Of a stretch of 64,000 nucleotides of DNA, positions 9,174-18,115 are shown one piece after another. Position 1 is the stretch's first letter; each line of letters begins with the position of its first letter. The position numbers and the translations under genes were made by a program. The stretch comes from Rhodococcus sp. BP22 (GTDB lineage: Bacteria > Actinomycetota > Actinomycetes > Mycobacteriales > Mycobacteriaceae): positions 1 to 64,000 of the forward strand of contig NZ_JACFTB010000008.1 of assembly GCF_014281965.1 (NCBI RefSeq), in the 5' to 3' direction. The notes beneath the pieces are model-generated. The model was not told the origin of the DNA. It saw only the letters and a list, made by a program, of their open reading frames with translations, and did no database searches.

Positions 9174-9791
9174 TCACACCGTCGTCGCGGAAAAGTTGAA
9201 GGTGACCGCGCTCAGCGTCTGGTTCTGCACCGCAGTCGGTGCCGTAGCGGACAGTTTGGCAATGAAGCACAGGTTCTCCACGCCCGTAGTCGCGGCAAGA
9301 TCACGAACAGTGGTGATGACATTGACCGAGGCACCGGCTGCAAGTGTCGCCTGCCCCAACTGCGTGCCCGTGCACGTCCCGGTCCGCATGCCGTTGGTGG
9401 TGGTATTGGTGGGCAAGGCGCCCGGGAAGACGGTGACCTGTAGAAACCCGGTGAGCGCTGGACTACCCGCGGGCGTCGTCGCACTCATGCTGTATTTCAA
9501 CGGAATCGAGCCTTTGTTCTGAACCTGTAGGGTTGCTGCTCTGCTTTCACCGGGCAACATGCTCGCCAGTGTCAAGTTGGTGAAGTTGTATGGATTGGCG
9601 TTGTTGATCAGCAAGCTGACGGTTCCGGTGCTGAACGTTCCGGAGGTCGCCGTCGAGTTGTCGGTCCACGCGGCCATCGTGCCGACCGTGCCGAGCCCGA
9701 GGACGATGCCAAGAGTGAGCAGGATACGGACGCGGGTGCTCGTCAGTGATTCCAGCGCACGGCGCAAGGGTGATCTATTCAGCGGGTTCAT
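9174..9791 (-). CDS. TasA/camelysin-like exported protein with SipW-type signal
   Basis: 205 residues. A hydrophobic segment (about 23-40) runs into AAWTDN (40-45) and TSGTFSTGTVSL, the pattern of SipW-processed proteins such as TasA. The motif MLPGES plus QVQNKGSIPL (78-98) matches the LPGD...F.V.N.GS segment of TasA. It is expected to be cleaved by a dedicated signal peptidase and to act outside the cell, possibly as a fibre subunit. Its start overlaps the upstream peptidase gene by 17 bp and it is followed by the peptidase-fusion gene, forming a substrate-peptidase pair. Confidence 0.85.
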   Translation of the reverse strand: MNPLNRSPLRRALESLTSTRVRILLTLGIVLGLGTVGTMAAWTDNSTATSGTFSTGTVSLLINNANPYNFTNLTLASMLPGESRAATLQVQNKGSIPLKYSMSATTPAGSPALTGFLQVTVFPGALPTNTTTNGMRTGTCTGTQLGQATLAAGASVNVITTVRDLAATTGVENLCFIAKLSATAPTAVQNQTLSAVTFNFSATTV

Positions 9792-10359
9792 CGTTCACCT
9801 CTGAATCGACTCTCGGTTGCCGCTGCGGGCCACCCGGACGCCATGCAACCATCAGCAGAACACCCACGAGTACACCTCCGGCGAAGACCGCGACCGGCCC
9901 GGACAACCAGGTGGCGACGTATCCAAGCCTGTTCACACTGAACAGAATTCGATCCGCCTCGCTGAGGACGTAAGGCTCGGAGTCGACGTCTGCGTTGGCG
10001 TCGCCCCTGAGGACGAGGGTAGCGCTGTTACCCGTCATGACTTCGATGGTTTCGATGCGGTGAGTCACCCTATCCCCGCTCGCATTCGTCACCGAGACGA
10101 CGTCACCGACTTCGAGTTCCGTTGCAGGCGTACTTTTCGCAAAAGCAAGCGCGCCGGTGTCGATTGCCGGCGACATCGACCCGGAGCGAAACACGAGGGG
10201 CGTGATACCGAAAATCGCCGCAGCCAGCGCAATCCCGATGCACACCAGCCCGCTGATAGCACCGACCGTAAGCAAGATTTCGCGCAGAACACGTCGGGGG
10301 GTGCCGGACACCTTCGAGGAAGGTCCGTCGATCTCATGTGTCATGGCAGGCCCGCTCAT
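9775..10359 (-). CDS. SipW-type (S26B) signal peptidase I
   Basis: 194 residues. Membrane segment about 28-53, Ser61 in SGSMSP, His100 in VTHRI, Asp120 in RGDAN, second membrane segment about 158-178. The Ser-His-Asp set marks the SipW/archaeal class rather than the Ser-Lys LepB class. Start: ATG at 10359 overlaps the stop of the upstream substrate gene (ATGA), which rules out the longer open frame to 10584. Likely role: processing of the TasA-like proteins on either side. Confidence 0.9.
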   Translation of the reverse strand: MSGPAMTHEIDGPSSKVSGTPRRVLREILLTVGAISGLVCIGIALAAAIFGITPLVFRSGSMSPAIDTGALAFAKSTPATELEVGDVVSVTNASGDRVTHRIETIEVMTGNSATLVLRGDANADVDSEPYVLSEADRILFSVNRLGYVATWLSGPVAVFAGGVLVGVLLMVAWRPGGPQRQPRVDSEVNDEPAE

Positions 10360-10982
10360 GTGGACGTCGCAGTGAAAGTGAGCGAGATCGTTCCAGTCCG
10401 CACCGTTCCGGGCAAGATCGCGCTCGAGGGCATCGTGACCGAAATACACAGTGGGTCTGCACCTGGTGTCGCTCCAACTTTGGCCGCCACGTTCGGACGT
10501 GTCAGTGGGGTCGTACCAGTGACGACGAACGGCTGTGTGGAGGTAGTGAGACCGGTTCGAGTCCCGAGCACGGTGCCCGTGCACGTTGTACCGGCGTATG
10601 CCTCGAGTACCAGCAATTGACCGAAGGGCGCGTCCGTCATCGAGGCTCCAATTGTGTAGCTGAACACGACCGAGCCCTGGTTCTGCACGACGAACGATGC
10701 GGAAACCGCGTCACCGGGCAGCATTGCGGCCTTCTTCAGTCCCGTCGAGATAGATGCCGGGTTGTTGTCCACGCCGTCGAGCATGATGTCGATCGTGCCC
10801 GTCTTGAATTGCCCGGACGTCGCCACCGAGGTATCCGACCATGCAGCCAGGGTTCCTACTGCTCCGAGACCTAGGACGATTCCGATCGACATGATCGCAC
10901 GTGCCCGAGCACTGACGAGGGCCTGGCTAATTCGCCGCATTGCGGCCGACGGGTCGAACTCGTCACTCTTACGCGCGATCAC
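10356..10982 (-). CDS. TasA/camelysin-like exported protein with SipW-type signal
   Basis: 208 residues from GTG 10982, chosen because it overlaps the upstream stop (GTGA); the longer frame to 11036 would overlap the neighbour. A hydrophobic segment (about 29-46) leads into AAWSDT (46-51) and TSGQFKTGTIDI. MLPGDA with VVQNQGS (87-104) is the TasA-like core motif. It closely resembles the 9174-9791 protein, and each is followed by a peptidase gene, so the two substrate-peptidase pairs look like a tandem duplication. Confidence 0.85.
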   Translation of the reverse strand: MIARKSDEFDPSAAMRRISQALVSARARAIMSIGIVLGLGAVGTLAAWSDTSVATSGQFKTGTIDIMLDGVDNNPASISTGLKKAAMLPGDAVSASFVVQNQGSVVFSYTIGASMTDAPFGQLLVLEAYAGTTCTGTVLGTRTGLTTSTQPFVVTGTTPLTRPNVAAKVGATPGADPLCISVTMPSSAILPGTVRTGTISLTFTATST

Positions 10983-11497
10983 GGCTGAGCCTCTTCCTGT
11001 CCAGCGACCGGGTTTCGTAGTGCCCACCCGACACATACGTCATCGTCTTCTTTGTCCCATTGGACCAGGAGGCCGATACCCGCTGCTGCATCTTGTGTTT
11101 CGTTTCCAGCATTGTTGGCCATGCCTAGAGTTGTTCTGACCGAGCGTTTTTCATGGGCCGGCACCAAAATGTGCGTACACCGTGTTTCCTGATCCCCACC
11201 CTCGACGGACAGTGTCAACGCCTCCCGGAATGCGAGGTTGGGGCTTTCCACGAACAGGACCAGGCGACCATCGTCTTCGGTGTCGTTGAAGACGTGGAAC
11301 TCCGAACTGCGTCGATCCCCGGGAACCCATCGAATATCCCGGTCGAACAACGGATCGGAAAGAGACTTCGACCACTGCTCGCCGTCGCTGCTGTAGCCGA
11401 CACTTTGAGCTGGTCGGCTCGGACCGGCTCCGATAAGCAGGACGATCGCCAAGGTTGAGAGCCCAGCGACCCAGCAGACCGACACGTTGCCTGTCAT
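10979..11497 (-). CDS. Secreted protein of the SipW-type locus, classical signal peptide
   Basis: 172 residues. An N-terminal hydrophobic segment (about 8-25) ends in a plausible Sec cleavage region (SRPAQS). It lacks the A-W-x-D and TSG motif of its neighbours. It does share the later WVPGDRRSSEFHVFND pattern (57-72), equivalent to LPGD...F.V.N in the TasA-like proteins, so it may have a related beta-sandwich. It overlaps both neighbours by 4 bp and is thus embedded in the operon. I do not recognise a named family; an accessory, capping or chaperone role is inference only. Confidence 0.7.
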   Translation of the reverse strand: MTGNVSVCWVAGLSTLAIVLLIGAGPSRPAQSVGYSSDGEQWSKSLSDPLFDRDIRWVPGDRRSSEFHVFNDTEDDGRLVLFVESPNLAFREALTLSVEGGDQETRCTHILVPAHEKRSVRTTLGMANNAGNETQDAAAGIGLLVQWDKEDDDVCVGWALRNPVAGQEEAQP

Positions 11498-12096
11498 GGC
11501 GCTCCAGATGCCTTCCGCTTGTTACGGTGCTCCATTCCTGCGCTACCGAACATGTAGAGCGCGTACCCCGCAAGCCCGATCACGATGATCGTCACCGTGA
11601 TCTTCCGCTGTTCACCGTTGAGCCAATTGTTGACGTAGCCCATGTAGGGGATCGCGTACCAGAGTTTGCCGCGAATCTGGCCGACCTGCACTGGATTCTC
11701 GTCGTCGGAGCCGTTGTTGTCCCCGCGGGTGATGAAGGTGAGTTCACCTGCACCGCTCTGTCGGATTGCCACAATTCGGTGCGTCACCAATTCCGGTAAG
11801 CCCGAGGCAAATTGATAGGTGATGGGGGTGCCGACTCCGAGTTCGTGGGGATCGACCGGCTTCACGACCACCAGGGTGCCCGGCGGATACGCAGGCCGCA
11901 TCGACGAGGTGAGAATCGTGTACGGGGTCGCCCCCGCGACTCGCGGGAGTACCACTGTCACAGCCAGAATCATCAGCATCACCGCCAACAATGCGTAAGA
12001 AACGATACGGCTGAACCACCACCGAACGCCGCTCTTCTCGTCAGCCTCCATCACCGGAACAGTCGGGATCACGTCGGTGTCGTCGACTGCACTCAT
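11494..12096 (-). CDS. SipW-type (S26B) signal peptidase I
   Basis: 200 residues. Acidic cytoplasmic N-terminus, membrane segment about 30-51, Ser65 in TSSMRP, His106 in VTHRI, Asp126 in RGDNN, PYMGYVNNWL and a second membrane segment about 165-185. It belongs to the Ser-His-Asp class. It is more distant from the other two peptidases of the locus than they are from each other. It overlaps both neighbours by 4 bp (11494-11497 and 12093-12096), so it is translationally coupled to the 12093-12656 substrate. Confidence 0.9.
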   Translation of the reverse strand: MSAVDDTDVIPTVPVMEADEKSGVRWWFSRIVSYALLAVMLMILAVTVVLPRVAGATPYTILTSSMRPAYPPGTLVVVKPVDPHELGVGTPITYQFASGLPELVTHRIVAIRQSGAGELTFITRGDNNGSDDENPVQVGQIRGKLWYAIPYMGYVNNWLNGEQRKITVTIIVIGLAGYALYMFGSAGMEHRNKRKASGAP

Positions 12097-12656
12097 GTCT
12101 GATCCGCCCTGAACGAAAACGTGACCTGCGAAGTCGCGCTCTGCGGTGGCTCAGAAACGGTCGCCAACCGAAAGCACCACACCTCGTTCGCAGTGGGTGC
12201 GAGCAATCTGGCGGCGGGAGCAACCGGAACTTGCGCACTGGATGCTGGACCGTCGAACAGAACCGTCGTGCTACCGGTAGGCGCACCGCCGTTCACTACG
12301 CAGTTGGTTGCTGCAACAACTTTGGTGATGGTCAAATTGAACGGGATGGGGATCACCCCACTGACGGATGTACCTTGCAGCCGGTAGTTGAACGGCTGGT
12401 TACCCGCATTGCGAATCGACAGTGGTGCCTGCGAGAACCCGTTGGGCCTCAAATTCGACGACCCCAACGCCGCGAGGGTGTAGTTGTTCACCTCGGTGCC
12501 CGATGGACCCACCTTGATGTCCAAAGTGCCCGAAGTGACCGTTCCACCGGCAATCGCTTCCTGATCACGCCACAACGCGCCCGTCGTCTGTGCTGATCCG
12601 AAGACCAGCACGACGACGGACGCGGCTGCGAGCGCCCAGTAGCGCCTGTGCTTCAA
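12093..12656 (-). CDS. SipW-type signal exported protein
   Basis: 187 residues. Basic MKHRRYW start, hydrophobic segment 8-24, then GALWRDQEAIAGGTVTSG (26-43): the W-x-D and TSGxLDI pattern of SipW-dependent exported proteins. SIRNAGNQPFNY corresponds to the F.V.N.G part of the TasA core, while the LPGD position reads LRPNG. It is likely a secreted subunit processed by the adjacent peptidase. It starts 12 bp after the previous gene of the operon. Confidence 0.8.
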   Translation of the reverse strand: MKHRRYWALAAASVVVLVFGSAQTTGALWRDQEAIAGGTVTSGTLDIKVGPSGTEVNNYTLAALGSSNLRPNGFSQAPLSIRNAGNQPFNYRLQGTSVSGVIPIPFNLTITKVVAATNCVVNGGAPTGSTTVLFDGPASSAQVPVAPAARLLAPTANEVWCFRLATVSEPPQSATSQVTFSFRADQT

Positions 12657-12668
12657 ACCGAGACTCGA

Positions 12669-13229
12669 CTACAGGGTCCGAGACTGCTCGAGCACAAGAG
12701 TGAAGGCTTCGAGGTCTATCTGCTGGTTCTGCGCAACCTGGTCTGTGGTCGTCTCATCGAAGTCGAATGTAATGGTGAGGTTCACCGTTTGATCGCCCGA
12801 CGTGAGTCGAACTTTGCCACCGTCGGTTGGTAGTTGCGTCGGGCCAGACGTGGCAGCGATACTGACGTCGACAGCCTCAACCAGCTCCGCATTGCTTGCA
12901 CCCGGGGCGATGTCAGCGATATCGACCGACAGGTCAGCCAACAGGTTGTCACCGTCAGCCAAGATGCCGTAGCTGGCCGAGTAGGTGATGATGTCGCCCG
13001 GAACAATTCGGTAAGCCGAAATGTCGGCGATGTCGCCTGCCGGCTTCACATCACTTGTCGTCTGACGCCACACCGGTGCCGTCGCTTCGGTCAACGACAA
13101 TTCACCCGATGTGATCGTTCCACCGGCGATATCTTCGCTGTCGTTCCACAGAGCGAAAGATCCCAAACCGCCGAGCAGCAATACTGCTGCCGCGCCTGCG
13201 GCTACTGCGCCTTTGGTTGATTTTTTCAT
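12669..13229 (-). CDS. Alternate-signal (SipW-cognate) exported protein, first gene of the locus
   Basis: 186 residues from ATG 13229; the frame stays open to 13346 but homology starts at MKKSTKG and AGAAAG stands upstream. Hydrophobic segment 8-24, then ALWNDSEDIAGGTITSGEL (26-43), the alternate signal typical of actinobacterial proteins encoded beside SipW-type peptidases. IVPGDIITYSA (75-85) gives the PGD motif. It probably resembles the family described from Rhodococcus erythropolis as alternate-signal-mediated exported proteins. Being promoter-proximal, it may be the major product. Confidence 0.82.
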   Translation of the reverse strand: MKKSTKGAVAAGAAAVLLLGGLGSFALWNDSEDIAGGTITSGELSLTEATAPVWRQTTSDVKPAGDIADISAYRIVPGDIITYSASYGILADGDNLLADLSVDIADIAPGASNAELVEAVDVSIAATSGPTQLPTDGGKVRLTSGDQTVNLTITFDFDETTTDQVAQNQQIDLEAFTLVLEQSRTL

Positions 13230-13579
13230 ATCGTTCTGCTTTCTCTGGTGTGGCCCAGTGAGTAGGCCAGATAGGGGCGATCCGAATGGATCGAGTTGGC
13301 CTCGGGTTGGCCCACGCAACTGGTGCGGCAACCTGTGTGTCGTCAAGACTAACCGGTTTGTTACCTAAGCAAACTTAAAAGTCCAAAAGATTTGTTTAAC
13401 CATTCTTTACCAGAAAATCGTCACGTTCCCGTGTGATCGGATTACGACCGAAACCCGCGTTTACGAGTGCCCCATTCAGACCGGGAGCGTGTAAGACATT
13501 TATCGAATAAACAAATTTACCGATGGTAATGATCTCTGAATTGGGTAAATAGCAGTTTTCAAATAGCTCGCGCAGCTAT
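13230..13579. other. AT-rich intergenic region upstream of the SipW-type operon
   Basis: About 350 bp without a gene. The part from 13350 to 13570 is strikingly AT-rich compared with the rest of the window and must hold the operon promoter on the minus strand. Short dyads are present: GTTTG (13356-13360) with CAAAC (13370-13374), and TTACC (13517-13521) with GGTAA (13525-13529). I cannot assign -35/-10 boxes with confidence. Confidence 0.5.
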
Positions 13580-13618
13580 AAAAAAATCGGCCCCAAGAGC
13601 CTGAGCTCTCGGGGCCGA
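13580..13618 (-). terminator. Intrinsic terminator of purA
   Basis: TCGGCCCC and AGAGC (13587-13600) pair with GCTCT and GGGGCCGA (13605-13618) around the loop CTGA, with a single A-C mismatch. On the minus strand this GC-rich stem is followed by seven Ts (complement of 13580-13586). It lies 20 bp after the purA stop. Confidence 0.9.
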
Positions 13619-13637
13619 TAATCTAGAACTGAAGAGA

Positions 13638-15053
<1,416 letters not shown>

Positions 15054-15070
15054 CTACGGTGGTTGGCGAA

Positions 15071-15138
15071 AGTATGCGGAAGACTCCAGACAGTATGCGA
15101 AAGACTCGAGACAAGGCGCGGGCCGTCGACCGGCCCGC
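15071..15138. repeat. 21-bp tandem repeat pair and a GC-rich hairpin before the Rv0358-like gene
   Basis: Two 21-bp units (15071-15091 and 15092-15112) match at 19 of 21 positions, each beginning AGTATGCG and ending AGAC. Directly after, GCGGGCC (15118-15124) pairs with GGCCCGC (15132-15138) across GTCGACC. The hairpin ends exactly at an ATG (15139), which would hide any ribosome site for that codon and favours the GTG at 15151. Confidence 0.7.
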
Positions 15139-15150
15139 ATGGGGAGCACT

Positions 15151-15816
15151 GTGACACCGTTCGTCCTGCAATGCGGAACTCCGCTCCTGCCGATCACGCT
15201 GACCGACGTTCCGTTGACGTCGGCTTCGAAGATCCCCACAAACGACGAATGCGATGCGTTGTTTGCGGAAGTGGGAGCAGTGTTGGATCCCCGAGTGATC
15301 GTCCTCGGTGACGACGCATCACTGGCGGCGGTACTGACCAGACTCATGCGGACCGAACGCCTGCACATCGAGCTGGCATACGTCCCCGAGACGACGACCG
15401 CGGCGGGCAGCAACTACCGGCTCGGAAGTGGCTCAGGCGCCGCGAAAGTGGCGATGACCGGCACTGCCACACTGACGCCCCTCATTCGTGACGATGCGGG
15501 CAAGGCAATCGTAGGAAAAGCGTTGGTCGAAGGAGGTGCCGGCGGCGATCTGGAGGGCGAGGCGTATGTGGACGACACAAAGCTCTTCTCGGGAACTGTC
15601 TCCGGTGTAGAAGTGATGCCGACGCCAGAGATGCCCGGTTTGAAGGCCCGCGTCATCGGCCGTCGTCGATTGTTCGAACGACGGTGGACTTTCGGCCGCG
15701 CGATGCAGCTCGGGACAAACGCTGCGCAACTGACGCGCGACGGTGTCCCGGGTGACCGTGAGGTCAAACGCTCGACGTTCTACCGCCACGACCAGGAGTG
15801 GTTGCTGGTGCGGTGA
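15151..15816 (+). CDS. Conserved mycolata protein, Rv0358-like
   Basis: 221 residues, no signal peptide or membrane segment. Features: KIPTNDECDALFAEVGAVLD, DPRVIVLGDDASLAAVLTRL and LMRTERLHIELAYVP. By position (divergent from purA, before a site-2 protease) it corresponds to M. tuberculosis Rv0358, a protein of unknown function. GTG 15151 is preferred because GGGGAG stands just upstream; ATG 15139 abuts a hairpin. It overlaps the next gene by 4 bp (GTGA), so the two are co-translated. Confidence 0.8.
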   Translation: MTPFVLQCGTPLLPITLTDVPLTSASKIPTNDECDALFAEVGAVLDPRVIVLGDDASLAAVLTRLMRTERLHIELAYVPETTTAAGSNYRLGSGSGAAKVAMTGTATLTPLIRDDAGKAIVGKALVEGGAGGDLEGEAYVDDTKLFSGTVSGVEVMPTPEMPGLKARVIGRRRLFERRWTFGRAMQLGTNAAQLTRDGVPGDREVKRSTFYRHDQEWLLVR

Positions 15817-16556
15817 AGCCAAGTCCAATATTTCTCGGGGTTGTCGCCGTCGCCGCAGCCGGTGGTGCGCTGGCATGGACGGCCGAGCCGACCTCGACGT
15901 GGGCGCGCGCGGGTGTCTTCGTGCTGGTTCTGGCCGGTTGGATCGTCTCGGTCTGCCTGCACGAGTTCGGGCATGCTTTCACTGCGTTCCGTGCCGGTGA
16001 CCGCGAGGTGGAACTGCGTGGGTATCTGACTCTGAACCCGCTGAAATATTCACACCCGCTCCTGTCGGTCGTGCTCCCGATCATCTTCATCGCCATCGGC
16101 GGAATCGGATTGCCCGGCGGCGCTGTCTATGTGCGTTCGGGAATGTTTGCGCCCGGAGTTCAGCGTCGAATCGCGCTGGCCGGTCCCACCGCAAATGCAC
16201 TGATTGCTGTTCTACTCCTAACGATAATCCGGATTTGGGGGATGAACGGCGATCACCTCGTCTTCTGGTGGGGACTCAGCTTTCTGGCATTTCTCCAAGT
16301 TATGGCCACGATTCTAAATCTGCTCCCGGTTCCGGGTCTCGACGGCTACGCCGCACTCGAGCCATATCTGGCGTACGACACCCGTCGTGCGCTCGCGAAT
16401 TTCAAGGGCTACGGAATTCTCGTTCTTGTCGCATTCCTGTTCGTCCCGGCTATCAATTCGGCATTCTTCGGCGCGATCTATTGGATATTCGGCCTGTCCG
16501 GAATTCCGGAGATCTACGCCCAGTACGGCAATTACCTCATGCGATTCTGGGCCTGA
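15813..16556 (+). CDS. Site-2 protease family (M50) membrane metalloprotease, Rv0359-like
   Basis: An integral membrane protein of about 247 residues with the zinc motif HEFGH in the second hydrophobic region and the second metal motif NLLPVPGLDG further on, as in M50 intramembrane proteases. About five to six membrane segments. GTG 15813 overlaps the upstream stop (GTGA); GTG 15798 is an alternative. Family members cut membrane-bound anti-sigma factors or other membrane proteins; the substrate here is unknown. Position matches Rv0359. Confidence 0.88.
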   Translation: MKPSPIFLGVVAVAAAGGALAWTAEPTSTWARAGVFVLVLAGWIVSVCLHEFGHAFTAFRAGDREVELRGYLTLNPLKYSHPLLSVVLPIIFIAIGGIGLPGGAVYVRSGMFAPGVQRRIALAGPTANALIAVLLLTIIRIWGMNGDHLVFWWGLSFLAFLQVMATILNLLPVPGLDGYAALEPYLAYDTRRALANFKGYGILVLVAFLFVPAINSAFFGAIYWIFGLSGIPEIYAQYGNYLMRFWA

Positions 16557-16603
16557 ACACGACTTACGGTACCATCGTGGATCTTTCACGATATCGTTTG
16601 TCC

Positions 16604-17605
16604 ATGCGAGCAATAGTCATCACCCGAAACGGCGGATCGGACGTCCTTCAGGTTCAGCAAAGGCCCTCCCCCACACTGTCACCCGGCGCACTACGCATCG
16701 AGGTACGGGCAGCGGGAGTGAACTTTGCCGACGTGATGGCTCGGCTCGGGTTGTATGCCGACGCCCCACCGCTGCCCAGCGTCGTCGGCTACGAGGTGTC
16801 CGGTCTCGTCACCGAGATCGGCTCGGATGTAACCGATTTCGCGGTCGGAGATCGCGTTTTTGCCGGGACCAGGTTCGGCGGGTATGCCGAGGAGGTCTGT
16901 GTGCGGCAGCAGGACGCGGTGCATCTACCTGCCACACTGAGTTTCGAGCAGGGAGCTGCGATCCCGGTGAATTATGGGACTGCTTGGGCCGGCTTGATCG
17001 GCTATGGGAGTCTCCGCGCGGGTGAACACGTACTGATCCAAGCAGCAGCGGGCGGCGTGGGAATAGCTGCCACTCAGATCGCCAAACGGTACGGAGCCAC
17101 GGTCTATGGCACCGCCTCACCTGGAAAGCACGACGCCATCAGAAGATTCGGCGTCGACGTCGCCTTGGACTACAACAAGCGCGGGTGGGACCGGGGCCTG
17201 CCTCCGTTCGATCTGGTCATGGATGCGCTCGGCGGTACCGCGATGAAGCGCAGCTACGCAAAGTTGCGCCCCGGTGGACGCCTCGTCGCATATGGGGCGA
17301 GCTCAGTGGTGTCCGGGGACACGCGCAGCTTGCTCAAGGCAGTACCGCAGGTGTTGAGCATGCTCCGTGGGTTCAATGCCATGGATCAGATGTCGGCTTC
17401 GAAAACGGTGATCGGCCTGAACATGCTGCGGTTGTGGGACGACCGCGGCACCCTCGAGCCATGGATAACCCCGCTGCGGGCACCGATGGACGACGGCACC
17501 GTCGCGCCGGTGGTCTCGGACGTCGTTCCGTTCGAACGTGCGGCGGAGGCGCACCAAATCCTCACCGAGCGCCGAAACATCGGGAAGGTGGTGTTGGTGC
17601 CGTAA
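16604..17605 (+). CDS. Zinc-free medium-chain quinone oxidoreductase / VAT1-like
   Basis: 333 residues of the MDR superfamily. N-terminal GroES-like domain (VNFADVMARLGLYADAP, GYEVSGLVTEIG) and a Rossmann domain with IQAAAGGVGIAATQIA for NADPH. The zinc ligands of alcohol dehydrogenases are absent, as in quinone oxidoreductases and VAT1. Start ATG 16604 is where homology begins; the frame is open further upstream inside the protease gene. Substrate unknown. Confidence 0.88.
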   Translation: MRAIVITRNGGSDVLQVQQRPSPTLSPGALRIEVRAAGVNFADVMARLGLYADAPPLPSVVGYEVSGLVTEIGSDVTDFAVGDRVFAGTRFGGYAEEVCVRQQDAVHLPATLSFEQGAAIPVNYGTAWAGLIGYGSLRAGEHVLIQAAAGGVGIAATQIAKRYGATVYGTASPGKHDAIRRFGVDVALDYNKRGWDRGLPPFDLVMDALGGTAMKRSYAKLRPGGRLVAYGASSVVSGDTRSLLKAVPQVLSMLRGFNAMDQMSASKTVIGLNMLRLWDDRGTLEPWITPLRAPMDDGTVAPVVSDVVPFERAAEAHQILTERRNIGKVVLVP

Positions 17606-17647
17606 GCGCCCTTTCTCGTGAGACCAACACAGTTGCATACTGTGTCC

Positions 17648-18115
17648 ATGGCTACGTGGGGAGAATTCGAGAGCGCGGCACCAGAACTGGCGAAGGCCGT
17701 TTCCGCCAGGTTCGGCGCACACAACCATCATGTACTGGCAACGATCCGTGCAGACGGATCGCCCCGAGTAAGCGGCACCGAGGTGGAATTCCTCGACAAT
17801 GGAACCTTGCGACTGGGTTCGATGCTCAATGCCCTCAAAGCGCGTGACCTACAGCGCGATCCACGATATGCGATCCACACCAACCCCGGAGATCAGTCGA
17901 TGGAGGGTGGCGACGCGAAAATCTCGGGGCGTGCCGTCGAACTCGTGGATCCCGAAGCGCTGCAGAGGATATTCGACGCAGCCCCTCCCGAACTGTCCCC
18001 CTACAACGTCTTCGATCTCGATATCACCGAGGTCGTCCTGACGGAGCTGGTCGAGGACGAGTTGAAGGTTCGGCTGTGGAAACCGGGCGCCCCAGTGCAG
18101 ACTTTCACCAGGTGA
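17648..18115 (+). CDS. Pyridoxamine 5-phosphate oxidase-like split-barrel protein
   Basis: 155 residues with the FMN/F420-binding split-barrel pattern: HHVLATIRADGSPRVSGTEV, then LGSMLNALKARDLQRDPR. Actinobacteria have many such proteins, using FMN, F420 or haem for oxidoreduction; which cofactor is used cannot be told. ATG 17648 is chosen; CATACT at 17636-17641 lies 6 bp before it and suggests a leaderless transcript. Its 3-prime end overlaps the CDF gene by 11 bp, tail to tail. Confidence 0.8.
   Translation: MATWGEFESAAPELAKAVSARFGAHNHHVLATIRADGSPRVSGTEVEFLDNGTLRLGSMLNALKARDLQRDPRYAIHTNPGDQSMEGGDAKISGRAVELVDPEALQRIFDAAPPELSPYNVFDLDITEVVLTELVEDELKVRLWKPGAPVQTFTR

Noticed and set aside
16235-16603. 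N-terminal extension of the VAT1-like oxidoreductase
   Set aside because: Overlaps the site-2 protease gene in another frame; family homology starts at ATG 16604.
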